Origin: Oscillatoria acuminata PCC 6304
Lineage (GTDB): Bacteria; Cyanobacteriota; Cyanobacteriia; Cyanobacteriales; Laspinemataceae
Assembly (NCBI RefSeq): GCF_000317105.1
Contig: NC_019693.1
Coordinates: forward strand, 3,596,001-3,660,000
Length of the DNA stretch: 64,000 bases
Direction of reading: 5' to 3'
Shown: positions 17,621 to 26,294 of the stretch, piece by piece
Layout of the letters: every line of letters begins with the position of its first letter
Position numbering within the stretch: position 1 is the first letter of the stretch
Made by a program: the position numbers and the translations under genes
Notes under the pieces: model-generated
The model's input: only the letters and a program-made list of their open reading frames with translations
Told to the model about the DNA's origin: nothing
Database searches by the model: none

Positions 17621-17740
17621 GGGGTTTAAACCCCCGCCTAACAGCTAAAGTCGGTTAAAACCGACTAAGGAATTGGGGGTGGGTGTCGGGATAATTGAGG
17701 GTTTCTGTTTTGACAATTGGGGGGGGTTTGCTATCCAGAC
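17618..17740 (+). repeat. Half-element with leader block (copy C)
   Basis: Reads GGGGGTTTAAACCCCCGCC, TAACAGCTAAAGTCGG, GTTAAAACC, then the leader block from 17664. The same arrangement is repeated directly from 17743, so the two form a direct repeat of about 125 bp. It looks like the 5' end of the transposon without its gene. Confidence 0.7.
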
Positions 17741-17742
17741 AA

Positions 17743-17932
17743 CCGTCGGGGGTTCAAACCCCCGCCTAACAGCTAAAGTCGGTTAAAACCGACTAAGGAA
17801 TTGGGGGTGGGTATCGGGATAATCAGGGGTTTAAACCCTTGTTGCCAAACCAATTAACCGATCTCTTCCATAACCTCTTGAGTCGGTTTTAACCGACTTT
17901 AGCTATGAGGCGGGGGTTTAAACCCCCGCCGG
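17743..17932. mobile_element. 190-bp palindrome-ended element (copy D)
   Basis: The left end is CCGTCGGGGG-TTCAAA-CCCCCGCC plus TAACAGCTAAAGTCGG. The right end is CCGACTTTAGCTATGAGGC and GGGGGTTTAAACCCCCGCCGG, its inverse. Inside lies a truncated leader block followed by GGGGTTTAAACCC. This is a longer version of the 130-bp element. Confidence 0.7.
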
Positions 17933-18045
17933 ATTTTGCCACCCACCCGCCGGATGTCGCTTACCCACCCCGCCGGATTTTGCCACCCACCCGCCGGATG
18001 TCGCTTACCCACCCGCAGGTTTCTGCCACCCACCCACCGATTTTT
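17928..18045 (-). repeat. About 43-bp tandem repeat, inverted relative to the other array
   Basis: Two and a half copies of a unit with CGCCGGATTTTGCCACCC and CGCCGGATGTCGCTTACC. Read on the minus strand it is GGCGGGTGGGTGGC, matching the orientation-reversed flank of the transposase island. It ends 12 bp before the stop of the kinase gene. Confidence 0.8.
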
Positions 18046-18056
18046 AACCTCCCAAA

Positions 18057-19538
18057 TCAATCAATTTGCACTGATTCAATCATGGCTTGAACTGTGGGTA
18101 AATGGTCTTTGTAATGACGCGAATGGGCGGAATAGGTGAAAACATAAGCCTTATCCCCTTTTACCGTCCAACTCTGCCAACTTTGAACGGGAATATTTTG
18201 CTGTTTTCCGGTATAAAATACCTGATAGCCTGTTTGCTGGGCGAGGGTGGTTTCTCCTTCTTTTATCTTTTTAAAATCGGGAATATTCGCTTCGAGTTGG
18301 GCAATAAAATCATTGGTGTATTTATCAAAACTTTTCGGTTGGGATGATAAATCTTCCACGGTGACCATTAATTCCGCTTGCGGTATCCGAAAGGTGACTA
18401 GGGTCTGGGTGATGCTATTCCGTCTGGTGTCGATTTCCCAGGTGGTGGGATAGTTGAGTTTAAGCTGATATTCGGCATTTTGATAGGCTTTAAACTCCGT
18501 TGCCTGGACAACCAACGGGGGTGGGGGTGAAAATAACATCTGTTGCGCTTGGGGGACCGATAAAACCGCAGCAACGGTACAAATAAAAGTAAGACCCAGA
18601 CCCAAAATCTCTTTAGGTTCCCCCCGTAATGCTCGTTTAACCAACAAGATGGGATGAAATCCTTGAATTTTTGTCCGTTGAGAAGAACTTGCAGAAGATG
18701 GCATGGTGGGTAGGATTGTTTTATCTAAATTTTTAATCGCGTCCAGGGTTTCTCTGGCTGAGGCAAAACGTTGTCGATAGTCATATCGGACCATCTTTTC
18801 TAACACCTCCGCCAAAGGTTCAGAGAGATTCACTAAATTCCGCCAGCAGAGTTCTCCCCGGCTATCTTTGGGGAGTTGGTCCGCCCGAATTCCGGTGATT
18901 AATTCAACCACAACCATCCCCAAGGCATAAATATCGCTGCTGGGTTTGGGGTTGCCTACCGCTTGTTCACTGGGCATATATCCGGGAGTTCCGATCGCCA
19001 CCGTTGCGATGGTTTGTCCTTGGGAATTGACTTGGAGAGTGGCAATCTCTTTCACCGCCCCAAAATCAATCAGAAAGACTTTTCCATCCCCTTGCCGCCG
19101 CATCAGATTCGCCGGTTTGATATCCCGGTGAATAATCTGCTGCTGATGTACAAAAGCCAGAATCTCCAGAATTTCTGTCAGCAGGTGAATCACTTCTGAT
19201 TCAGGATTTCCGGGGGAGAAAGGGTTCTGTTTTTGGAAATCTTCCCCATCAATGAAGTCTTCAACGAGATAAAATTCCCCATTTTCTTGAAAATGAGCCA
19301 AGAGTCGAGGAATGCGATCGCAAGGATTGAGGCGGTGCAGAATTTCCGCTTCCTTATCAAACAGGCGTTTAGCGGTTTGCAAGAAAACGGGATTTTTGGA
19401 TTGAGGAAACAGGCGCTTCACTACACAGAAAGGAGTGCCGGGTAAGTCTCTATCTTCTGCCAGATAGGTTTCGCCAAACCCGCCTTTTCCTAATTTTTTG
19501 AGGATATGGTAGCGTCCGCGCAGGGTTTTGCCTAACAT
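18057..19538 (-). CDS. Ser/Thr protein kinase with PsbP-like C-terminal domain
   Basis: 493 residues. N-terminal Hanks-type kinase (about 10-275): glycine loop G-K-G-G-F-G (17-22), ATP lysine K41, catalytic H-R-D139-I-K-P-A-N, D158-F-G, activation-loop G-T-P-G-Y-M-P-S-E-Q. All catalytic residues are present, so it should be active. One hydrophobic segment (about 308-328) crosses the membrane. The last about 145 residues form a PsbP/Mog1-like domain outside the membrane, starting E-F-K-A-Y-Q-N-A-E-Y. This tail shares V-T-V-E-D-L-S-S and Y-x-V-x-Y-T-G-K with the CHAT protein's tail. The layout suggests a membrane sensor kinase. Ligand and substrates are unknown. Confidence 0.92.
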   Translation of the reverse strand: MLGKTLRGRYHILKKLGKGGFGETYLAEDRDLPGTPFCVVKRLFPQSKNPVFLQTAKRLFDKEAEILHRLNPCDRIPRLLAHFQENGEFYLVEDFIDGEDFQKQNPFSPGNPESEVIHLLTEILEILAFVHQQQIIHRDIKPANLMRRQGDGKVFLIDFGAVKEIATLQVNSQGQTIATVAIGTPGYMPSEQAVGNPKPSSDIYALGMVVVELITGIRADQLPKDSRGELCWRNLVNLSEPLAEVLEKMVRYDYRQRFASARETLDAIKNLDKTILPTMPSSASSSQRTKIQGFHPILLVKRALRGEPKEILGLGLTFICTVAAVLSVPQAQQMLFSPPPPLVVQATEFKAYQNAEYQLKLNYPTTWEIDTRRNSITQTLVTFRIPQAELMVTVEDLSSQPKSFDKYTNDFIAQLEANIPDFKKIKEGETTLAQQTGYQVFYTGKQQNIPVQSWQSWTVKGDKAYVFTYSAHSRHYKDHLPTVQAMIESVQID

Positions 19539-19612
19539 GGGTATCGCACCAGGGTGATGTTATTTTATTGTGCCACAATTGCGGGGATTTGGGGGGATGT
19601 ACTCGTGATATC

Positions 19613-19798
19613 CTCGTGTCATGGCTCCGCCGTGACACGGGCATCTTGCGGCTCTGCCGCCTGTAGCAGGATATGAGTGTACCCCCCCAACTCTCGTGTC
19701 ATGGCTCCGCCGTGACACGGGCATCTTGCGGCTCTGCCGCCTGTAACAGGAGGCAGAGCCTCCAAGAGTGCGTGACTCGGCAGAGCCAAGTCACGAGA
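19613..19798. repeat. CTCGTGTCATGGCTCCGCCG repeat cluster, left of Cry-DASH
   Basis: Two direct copies (about 19613-19670 and 19694-19751) of GTCATGGCTCCGCCGTGAC, GGGCATCTTGC and GGCTCTGCCGCCTGT, followed by hairpins GGAGGCAGAGCCTCC and GTGACTCGGCAGAGCCAAGTCAC. The last bases supply the final serine codon and TGA of the cryptochrome gene. A matching cluster lies just upstream of that gene at 21272-21414. Confidence 0.85.
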
Positions 19799-21251
19799 AT
19801 TGTTGTTTATAAACCTGCTCATTTGCTTTCGCAGACTCAAACAAATCAACAACAGGATGGGGATAATCTACCCCAATTTTTACTCCGAACCGCTGCTGTT
19901 CCACCTCCAATAATTTCCAAGGTTCATGCACTTTAGCTGCCGGAACTGCTGCCAACTCGGGTAACCAATGCTTCACATAGTCGCCCTCGGGGTCGTAATC
20001 TTTGGATTGTTTGATAATGTTAAAAAATCTAAACCCCCGGGCATCATTCCCCACTCCAGCGGTGTAGTTCCAGTTTCCCCAATTGCTACAAACATCATAA
20101 TCAATCAGGAGGGACTCAAACCATTCTGCTCCCATTTGCCAATTGATGCCGAGGTTTTTAGTCAGGAAACTGGCGACGTTTTGTCTGCCTCGATTAGACA
20201 TGAATCCGGTGGCAGCGAGTTCGCGCATATTAGCATCTACAAGGGGAAAGCCGGTTTTTCCTTGTTGCCAGAGGGTGAATTTTTGCCAGTCTTCTTCCCA
20301 GGGAATGGTTACCCCTTGTAATCCGGATTGACGGAAGATGGCGTTCCCATGTTTGGCACAGATGAATCGGAAGTAATCTCGCCAGAGTAACTCGAATATT
20401 AGCCAATAGGTGGAGTCGTTTTTGATACGTTGGGTTTCGTAGTCTTGGACTTGTTGGTAAATGTAGCGGGGGGAGAGGCAACCCAAGGATAACCAGGGGG
20501 AAAATTTGGAGGAATAGTCGGGACCTAGCATTCCGTTGCGGGTTTCTTTGTAGGTTCGCAGACGATCGCCTGTCCAAAAATAGTCCTCCATTCGGGCAAT
20601 TCCGGCGCTTTCTCCTCCGGTAAAGGGGAGGACTGCTTTAGAGGCGATCGCAACTTTTTCCACGCCTAATTCCGTTAAGTTAGGTAAGTTCCCTGTCTCT
20701 ATTTCCGGTAATGGCGGCAACTGGGTAGGGGTGGGAAAGCAGGAATCTGGGGTGGCTGTTTTTTCGACTTGTTTGCGAAAGTGGGTGAACAATTCGGGAA
20801 TATTGGGGATATCAAATGGGAGGCGATCGCAATGATAGAGAGTATGTCCCCAGAAGGATTTGAGGGCAACATTCAGGGATTTGACCCCTTGAGACAGTGC
20901 CGTTTCTACCGCAATTTCTTCCGCTGTGACTTCCTGATGGAAATAAATCGCCGAAGCATTGACTTGGTGGGCGATTTGAGGTAAAATTACTTCAGGTTTT
21001 CCAATTTTAATGATTAAGTTGCTGCCGAGATTTTGCAGAGATTGACGCAGGTTGGCAACACTTTCGAGTAAAAACTGGGCGCGGAATGGGCCGGTTTTTG
21101 GAAACCCATAAGCAGTTTTAGAAAATTGTCTGGGGTCGAAACAATAGATAGGGACAATCGGCGCATGAGTTTCGAGGGCGCGATACAGGGGTTCGTGATC
21201 ATGTACGCGCAAATCGTTACGATACCAAAGGATTATTGGTTGGTATGTCAT
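19791..21251 (-). CDS. cryD: Cryptochrome DASH (single-strand CPD photolyase)
   Basis: 486 residues. N-terminal antenna (MTHF) domain opening I-L-W-Y-R-N-D-L-R-V-H-D, then a helical FAD domain. The C-terminal FAD and substrate motifs match the DASH branch: R-N-G-M-L-G-P-D-Y-S-S-K-F-S-P-W-L, W-R-D-Y-F-R-F, F-M-S-N-R-G-R-Q, D-Y-D-V-C-S-N-W-G-N-W-N-Y-x-A-G-V-G-N-D, F-F-N-I-x-K-Q-x-K-D-Y-D-P-E-G-D-Y-V. Cry-DASH proteins repair cyclobutane dimers in single-stranded DNA using blue light and may signal. The final codon and stop come from a dispersed repeat, so the extreme C-terminus may be altered. The gene stands alone between two repeat clusters. Confidence 0.92.
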   Translation of the reverse strand: MTYQPIILWYRNDLRVHDHEPLYRALETHAPIVPIYCFDPRQFSKTAYGFPKTGPFRAQFLLESVANLRQSLQNLGSNLIIKIGKPEVILPQIAHQVNASAIYFHQEVTAEEIAVETALSQGVKSLNVALKSFWGHTLYHCDRLPFDIPNIPELFTHFRKQVEKTATPDSCFPTPTQLPPLPEIETGNLPNLTELGVEKVAIASKAVLPFTGGESAGIARMEDYFWTGDRLRTYKETRNGMLGPDYSSKFSPWLSLGCLSPRYIYQQVQDYETQRIKNDSTYWLIFELLWRDYFRFICAKHGNAIFRQSGLQGVTIPWEEDWQKFTLWQQGKTGFPLVDANMRELAATGFMSNRGRQNVASFLTKNLGINWQMGAEWFESLLIDYDVCSNWGNWNYTAGVGNDARGFRFFNIIKQSKDYDPEGDYVKHWLPELAAVPAAKVHEPWKLLEVEQQRFGVKIGVDYPHPVVDLFESAKANEQVYKQQFS

Positions 21252-21271
21252 GGTTTGTATATATAGTTGAT

Positions 21272-21414
21272 AACTCTCGTGTCATGGCTCTGCCGTGACA
21301 CGGGCATCTTGCGGCTCTGCCGCCTGTTACTGGAGGCAAGTCACGAGGACGGGAGGAGGGTACAGGAGGCAGAGCCTCCAATTGTGCGTGACTCGGCAGA
21401 GCCAAGTCACGAGG
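21272..21414. repeat. CTCGTGTCATGGCTCTGCCG repeat cluster, right of Cry-DASH
   Basis: Same components and orientation as 19613-19798, with an internal break (CAAGTCACGAGGACGGGAGG). Together the two clusters bracket the cryptochrome gene in direct orientation, separated by about 1.5 kb. Confidence 0.85.
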
Positions 21415-21431
21415 ATACGCTGCGGGTACTC

Positions 21432-21485
21432 TTAGCCCGCGCAGGCGGGCTTCGTCCGTGTAGCCCCAGGCTTTAGCCTGCGGGT
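21432..21485. repeat. AGCCCGCGCAGGCGGGCT-type dispersed repeat, copy 2
   Basis: Matches 12728-12783 with minor changes (TCCGTGTAGCCCCAGGC). Lies between the Cry-DASH upstream repeats and the ndhD terminator. Confidence 0.85.
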
Positions 21486-21501
21486 AATTGTATATTAATA
21501 C

Positions 21502-21530
21502 AAAAAAAGGCAGTTAATTAAAACTGCCTT
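21502..21530 (-). terminator. Rho-independent terminator of ndhD
   Basis: On the minus strand AAGGCAGTT-TTAAT-AACTGCCTT forms a 9-bp stem followed by a run of seven Ts. It lies 30 bp after the ndhD stop. Confidence 0.85.
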
Positions 21531-21559
21531 GACTGTAACAGACTAAAATGATGGATAAC

Positions 21560-23143
21560 CTACCGACTGCTACCAATTGCCGGAGCTTCCATCGGTTCTC
21601 CTAAGGCAACCGATGCGCCTTCCGCCAACGTGGGTACTGAGTTCCGCAATCTGGCGGTTAACTGTACCGTGGTGGCATCATAGATTTGGGTGAGAATCTT
21701 GGGATATAACCCAATGCCAATAATCGGCACCAGCAGGCAAGCAATGATAAACACTTCCCGAGGTTCGGAATCAATCAGGGCTTCATGTTCCACTAATTCC
21801 TTATTCTCTGGTCCATATAACATTTCTCGCAGCATGGACAGGAGGTAAATCGGGGTGAGAATGACGCCGACTGCCGCTAAGAAGACGACGACGACGCGGA
21901 AGGTTAGGCTATAGGCATCGCTAGTGGCAAAACCAACAAACACCATTAATTCAGCCACAAATCCACTCATTCCCGGCAACGCTAAGGAGGCTAGGGAACA
22001 GGTGGTCCACATGGCAAAGGACTTTTTCATCTTTTTGCCAATGCCGCCCATTTCATCCAGCATCAGGGTATGGGTGCGATCGTAGGTTGCTCCCACCATG
22101 AAGAACAAACTCGCCCCAATCAGCCCGTGAGAGACCATTTGCAGGACTGCACCGCTTAATCCTAAGTCGGTAAATGACCCAATCCCAATTAGCACAAATC
22201 CCATGTGAGAAATGGAGGAATAGGCAATTTTCCGCTTGAGGTTGCGTTGGGCAAAGGAGGTGAGAGCGGCATAAATGATATTCACCACCCCGAGGATGAC
22301 TAACATCGGTGCAAACACCGCGTGCGCGTCGGGTAACATTTGGGCATTCATGCGGATGATGGCGTATCCCCCCATCTTCAGCAGAATCCCGGCGAGTAAC
22401 ATATGTACTGGGGCGGTGGCTTCCCCGTGGGCGTCGGGTAACCAGGTATGCAGGGGGAAGATGGGCAGTTTGACGCCGTAGGCAATTAAAAATGCTGCAT
22501 AGAGCAACAGTTCTAAGTTAATGGCGTAATCCTTCGCCGCTAGGGACTGCATATCAAAGGTGACGGTATCCCCGTAGAAGGCCATTGCGAGGCCCGCCAG
22601 CAGAATAAACAGGGAACCGCCTGCGGTGTAGAGGATAAATTTGGTGGCTGCATAGAGGCGTTTTTTACCGCCCCAGATGGAGAGCAGCAGGTACACCGGA
22701 ATCAGTTCCAATTCCCATACCAGGAAGAACAACAGCATATCCTGGACGGCAAAGACGGCAATCTGTCCGCCATACATGGCCAAAATCAAGAAGAAAAACA
22801 GTTTTGGCTTTAAGGTGACGGGCCAGGAGGCCAAGATTGCCAGGGTGGTGATAAATCCGGTGAGGATAATCAGGGGCATGGATAATCCATCGGCCCCGAC
22901 TGACCAGTTGAGGTCTAAGGCAGGCACCCAAGAGTAGCTTTCAAAAAGCTGGATATTGGGGTTGCTGAGGTCGTAATGATTACAGAAGGTGTAGACAATG
23001 AGGGCAAAGTCCATGAGTCCGACGATTAGGGCATACCAACGCACCGTGCGCCCATCTTTATCGGGGATAACAGGGATGAGTAGGGATGCCGCGATCGGAA
23101 ACAGGATAATTGTAGTCAGCCAAGGAAATTCAGCCATGTTCAT
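21560..23143 (-). CDS. ndhD: NAD(P)H-quinone oxidoreductase chain 4 (NdhD1-type)
   Basis: 527 residues, a proton-pumping antiporter-like membrane subunit of the thylakoid NDH-1 complex, used in respiration, cyclic electron flow and CO2 uptake. About 14 hydrophobic segments. Family marks: N-terminal [24 protein letters not shown], the broken-helix region [18 protein letters not shown], and [14 protein letters not shown]. The conserved glutamate in W-E-L and lysines in membrane helices are present. ndhF lies upstream on the same strand, the standard cyanobacterial ndhF-ndhD order, but 600 bp of repeats separate them. A second start four residues downstream (MAEFPWL) would remove only MNM. Confidence 0.96.
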   Translation of the reverse strand: MNMAEFPWLTTIILFPIAASLLIPVIPDKDGRTVRWYALIVGLMDFALIVYTFCNHYDLSNPNIQLFESYSWVPALDLNWSVGADGLSMPLIILTGFITTLAILASWPVTLKPKLFFFLILAMYGGQIAVFAVQDMLLFFLVWELELIPVYLLLSIWGGKKRLYAATKFILYTAGGSLFILLAGLAMAFYGDTVTFDMQSLAAKDYAINLELLLYAAFLIAYGVKLPIFPLHTWLPDAHGEATAPVHMLLAGILLKMGGYAIIRMNAQMLPDAHAVFAPMLVILGVVNIIYAALTSFAQRNLKRKIAYSSISHMGFVLIGIGSFTDLGLSGAVLQMVSHGLIGASLFFMVGATYDRTHTLMLDEMGGIGKKMKKSFAMWTTCSLASLALPGMSGFVAELMVFVGFATSDAYSLTFRVVVVFLAAVGVILTPIYLLSMLREMLYGPENKELVEHEALIDSEPREVFIIACLLVPIIGIGLYPKILTQIYDATTVQLTARLRNSVPTLAEGASVALGEPMEAPAIGSSR

Positions 23144-23204
23144 AGATCGCTACCAAAATTCATCAAAGATACTAAATCCGGTCGTTAGTTAAAAGGCTTT
23201 TGCT

Positions 23205-23660
23205 CTTAGCCCGCGCAGGAGAGGCTCTGTTTGTGTAGCCCCACCCTTGAGAACTCTGTTGGTCATGAAAGAGACCTAACCCCCCAACCCCCTTCCCTAA
23301 GAGGGAAGGGGGAGCCGGAGAGCCCCTTCCAGGAAAGATATTTATTCCTTATACCTCCCTCTCCTCCTAGGAGAGGGCCGGGGAGAGGTCTCTTTCATGA
23401 TTCGCCAACAGAACCCTTATACCTCCCTCTCCTCTTAGGAGAGGGCCGGGGAGAGGTCTCTTTCATGATTCTCCAACAGAATCCTTGAGGGTGCGGGTTT
23501 TTATCCAACCGGATTGAGTATTAGCCCGCGCAGGCGGGCTTCGTCCTGTGAGCCTCCACCCTTGAGGGTGCGGGTTTTATCCAACCAGATTCAGTATTAG
23601 CCCGCGCAGGAGAGGCTCTGTCCGTATAGCCCCACCCTTGAGGGTGCGGGTCTTTTTCAC
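23205..23660. repeat. Repeat-filled ndhF-ndhD intergenic region
   Basis: Contains three copies of the AGCCCGCGCAGG family (23205-23252, 23521-23578, 23597-23652), one AGAGACCTAACCCCCCAACC hairpin (about 23270-23312, CCCCCTTCCC with GGGAAGGGGG), and two direct copies of CTCCCTCTCCT-AGGAGAGGGCCGGGGAGAGG (about 23356-23401 and 23421-23468). No gene was found in 23144-23743. Confidence 0.9.
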
Positions 23661-23671
23661 CCGTCACACTA

Positions 23672-23721
23672 CAGAAGCCAGAAGTAACTCCGAGGCAATG
23701 ATGCTGGAATTCTGGCTTCTG
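23672..23721 (-). terminator. Hairpin after ndhF
   Basis: CAGAAGCCAGAA (23672-23683) pairs perfectly with TTCTGGCTTCTG (23710-23721), beginning 22 bp after the ndhF stop. There is no T-run. It may stabilise the ndhF message 3' end or weaken read-through into ndhD. Confidence 0.5.
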
Positions 23722-23743
23722 CTTGGGCGACAGATGAATTGGG

Positions 23744-25813
23744 TTAAGTCACGCCGGAGAGAATGACTAAGCCGAGAACCGCCACAAAGACGATTAAGGC
23801 ATAGAATTGGGCGCGACCGTTTTCAAAGTATTTCAGTCCTTCGCCACTGATGACGGTGATCAACCCGGTGAGGTTGACGGCCCCATCAACGACGCGATAA
23901 TCCACTTCCATCACCTGTCTGGCTAACCGGCGCGAACCGAGGACAAACAGGGAGTTGTAGATTTCGTCAAAGTACCATTTCTTGCGGGAGAGCAAGTAGA
24001 GGGGTTTGATTTGAGAGGCGATCGCCTTCGGGTCGATTTTCCGACTCAAGTACATCAGGGATGCCAAGGTAATCCCCAGCAACGCAATTCCCACGGAACT
24101 ACCGCCCATCACTAAGAATTCGGTGAGGTTGAATTCTTCGGCGTGTTCAGCAATTTCAGCCAGGGATTCACTGGGAGGGTGAATAAATGCCTCAAAGTAA
24201 TTGGCAAAGGGAGTTCCCACCAACCCCAGCAGGGCCGAAGGCACGGCCAGGGCCATCAAGGGGAAGGTCATACTCAAAGGGGACTCATGGGGATATTCGC
24301 TGTGATGACCGTGAGAGTGGTCATCGTGGCTGGCTTCTAGTTCCCGAGGGTCCATTGCACCGGGACCAAAGGCGAGGATGGGTTCCCCAGCTTCGGCTTC
24401 GGTTTTGAGTTCGTGACGAATCTCGGTGTCGTTGCCTCGGAATGGTCCTTCAAAGGTCATGAAGTACATCCGGAACATATAGAAGGCAGTCATCCCGGCA
24501 GTTAGCCAGCCGACGCCCCAGAGGGCGGGATTGGCTTCAAAGGCGGCCCCGAGGATTTCGTCTTTGGACCAGAATCCAGCAAAGGGTGGGATTCCACAAA
24601 TGGCGAGGGTGCCGACTGCAAACGTAGCAGCGGTAATCGGCATAAATTTCCGCAGTCCACCCATTAGCCGCATATCTTGGGCCAGGGTGGGGTCATGACC
24701 CACGACTTCTTCCATGCCATGAATCACGGATCCAGACCCGAGAAACAGCATGGCTTTGAAGTAGGCGTGGGTCATCAGGTGAAAGAGTCCCGCGCTGTAG
24801 GCCCCGATTCCCATTGCCATGACCATATAACCCAGTTGGGACATGGTGGAATAGGCTAACCCTTTTTTGATGTCAGTTTGGGTGAGGGCGATGGTTGCCC
24901 CCAGGAAGGCGGTGAAACATCCGGTCCAGGCAATGACGGTCATGGCGCTGGGGATATGTTCAAAGACGGGATACATCCGGGCGATTAAGAAGACTCCAGC
25001 AGCCACCATCGTGGCGGCGTGGATTAAAGCCGAGATGGGGGTGGGGCCTTCCATGGCGTCCGGTAGCCAGACGTGGAGGGGGAATTGAGCAGATTTGGCA
25101 ACGGGTCCGAGAAAGACCAAGACGGCTAAGAGGGCCGCGACGCCTCCACCGATCGCCCCGGATTGGACGAGATCTTGCAGGCGATCGCCCATGATTTGAA
25201 AATCAAAACTATCCGTTGCCCAATATAAGCCCAACATCCCCAACAGCAGACCAAAGTCGCCCACGCGGTTGGTAACAAAGGCTTTTTGACAAGCATCTGC
25301 TGCCGGTTTGCGATCGAACCAAAATCCGATCAGCAAATAGGAACACATCCCCACCAGTTCCCAAAAGATATAGACCTGAACCAGGTTCGGACTGATCACC
25401 AGACCCAACATTGAGGAGCTAAACAGGCTCAGGTAGGTGTAAAAGCGCACATATCCGGGATCATGAGCCATGTAGCCATCGGTGTAAATCATCACCAATA
25501 GGGCCACCGTAGTCACGATCGCCAGCATCAGCGCCGAGAGGTGGTCAATGGTGTAACCCATTGTTAGGTGAAAATTCCCCGCCGCCGCCCATTCCAGGCT
25601 GTAGGTGTAGGTTTCATGGCCTTGGATTTGACTCCAGAGCAAGGCAAAGGACAACACCATTGCTGCACCTACGGAGGAGACCAAGAATGCGGCAGTCGCT
25701 TGCCGCAGATTATTGGTCGTCTTGTTATAAGAAATCAGGCCCAAGCCGACCAGCATTGCCGCTAATAAAGGCAAAACTGGGATCAGCCAAGCATACTGAT
25801 AAATTGGTTCCAT
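23744..25813 (-). CDS. ndhF: NAD(P)H-quinone oxidoreductase chain 5 (NdhF1-type)
   Basis: 689 residues, the distal antiporter-like subunit of thylakoid NDH-1 with the long lateral helix at the C-terminus. Marks: M-E-P-I-Y-Q-Y-A-W-L-I-P, F-W-E-L-V-G-M-C-S-Y-L-L-I-G-F-W, T-N-R-V-G-D-F-G-L-L-L, S-A-Q-F-P-L-H-V-W-L-P-D-A-M-E-G-P-T-P, and K-K-G-L-A-Y-S-T-M-S-Q-L-G-Y. A histidine-rich loop (S-H-D-D-H-S-H-G-H-H, about 494-503) sits between the core and the C-terminal part and could bind metal. Length and the absence of CO2-uptake-specific features suggest the NdhF1 (respiratory/cyclic) form; NdhF3 is less likely. ndhD is downstream. Confidence 0.95.
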   Translation of the reverse strand: MEPIYQYAWLIPVLPLLAAMLVGLGLISYNKTTNNLRQATAAFLVSSVGAAMVLSFALLWSQIQGHETYTYSLEWAAAGNFHLTMGYTIDHLSALMLAIVTTVALLVMIYTDGYMAHDPGYVRFYTYLSLFSSSMLGLVISPNLVQVYIFWELVGMCSYLLIGFWFDRKPAADACQKAFVTNRVGDFGLLLGMLGLYWATDSFDFQIMGDRLQDLVQSGAIGGGVAALLAVLVFLGPVAKSAQFPLHVWLPDAMEGPTPISALIHAATMVAAGVFLIARMYPVFEHIPSAMTVIAWTGCFTAFLGATIALTQTDIKKGLAYSTMSQLGYMVMAMGIGAYSAGLFHLMTHAYFKAMLFLGSGSVIHGMEEVVGHDPTLAQDMRLMGGLRKFMPITAATFAVGTLAICGIPPFAGFWSKDEILGAAFEANPALWGVGWLTAGMTAFYMFRMYFMTFEGPFRGNDTEIRHELKTEAEAGEPILAFGPGAMDPRELEASHDDHSHGHHSEYPHESPLSMTFPLMALAVPSALLGLVGTPFANYFEAFIHPPSESLAEIAEHAEEFNLTEFLVMGGSSVGIALLGITLASLMYLSRKIDPKAIASQIKPLYLLSRKKWYFDEIYNSLFVLGSRRLARQVMEVDYRVVDGAVNLTGLITVISGEGLKYFENGRAQFYALIVFVAVLGLVILSGVT

Positions 25814-26036
25814 CGCTGACGCCCACTTAAATACTTCTTTACTGAGTTAACTCACTGGTTAACATTTTGACATAGACCCGCCATAGAAACGGCAGACTAG
25901 GGATATCATAGCGATATTCACTCATTTGCATTTTTTGGGTTCTCTGATATAATCTGCGATCGCTTAACCCAGAGCCTTGCCGGACCGACTTTCCAGACCC
26001 CTCAAGCCCGATTCTCCTAACCCCTGAACTCCACAG

Positions 26037-26072
26037 AAAAAACCCCATCCAGATTCAGACTAGATGGGGTTT
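26037..26072 (-). terminator. Rho-independent terminator between trx-like gene and ndhF
   Basis: AAACCCCATC (26040-26049) pairs with GATGGGGTTT (26063-26072), followed on the minus strand by TTTTTT. It lies about 220 bp upstream of ndhF on the same strand, insulating it from read-through out of the thioredoxin-like gene. The plus side also has a T-run (GTTTTTCC), so it could act both ways. Confidence 0.8.
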
Positions 26073-26167
26073 AGTTTTTCCACTTGTTAAGAACAAGCCA
26101 CCGGATCACCTGTAGTACAGGTCCCGTGATTAATCCACAGGACTGACGCGATCGATAAGATAGACAC

Positions 26168-26207
26168 CGAAACGTAGAGGCGATTCGCGAATCGCTGCTA
26201 CATTTCG
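26168..26207. repeat. Imperfect 20-bp inverted repeat
   Basis: CGAAACGTAGAGGCGATTCG pairs with CGAATCGCTGCTACATTTCG with three mismatches. It is related to the perfect palindrome at 36963-37008 (TAAATGTAGAGGC). Confidence 0.7.
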
Positions 26208-26261
26208 GGTTTGTCCTCCCCAAATGCGTAAGTCCTGACCCAGAAAAAAGCGGATTGCTGT

Positions 26262-26294
26262 AAAAAATTCCTGACGAGAGATTCTCATCAGGAA
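26262..26294 (-). terminator. Terminator overlapping the stop of the thioredoxin-like gene
   Basis: Minus strand: TTCCTGATGAGAAT pairs with CTCTCGTCAGGAA, followed by six Ts. The gene's TGA (26288-26290) lies inside the stem, so the ribosome would overlap the terminator when it stops. Confidence 0.85.
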
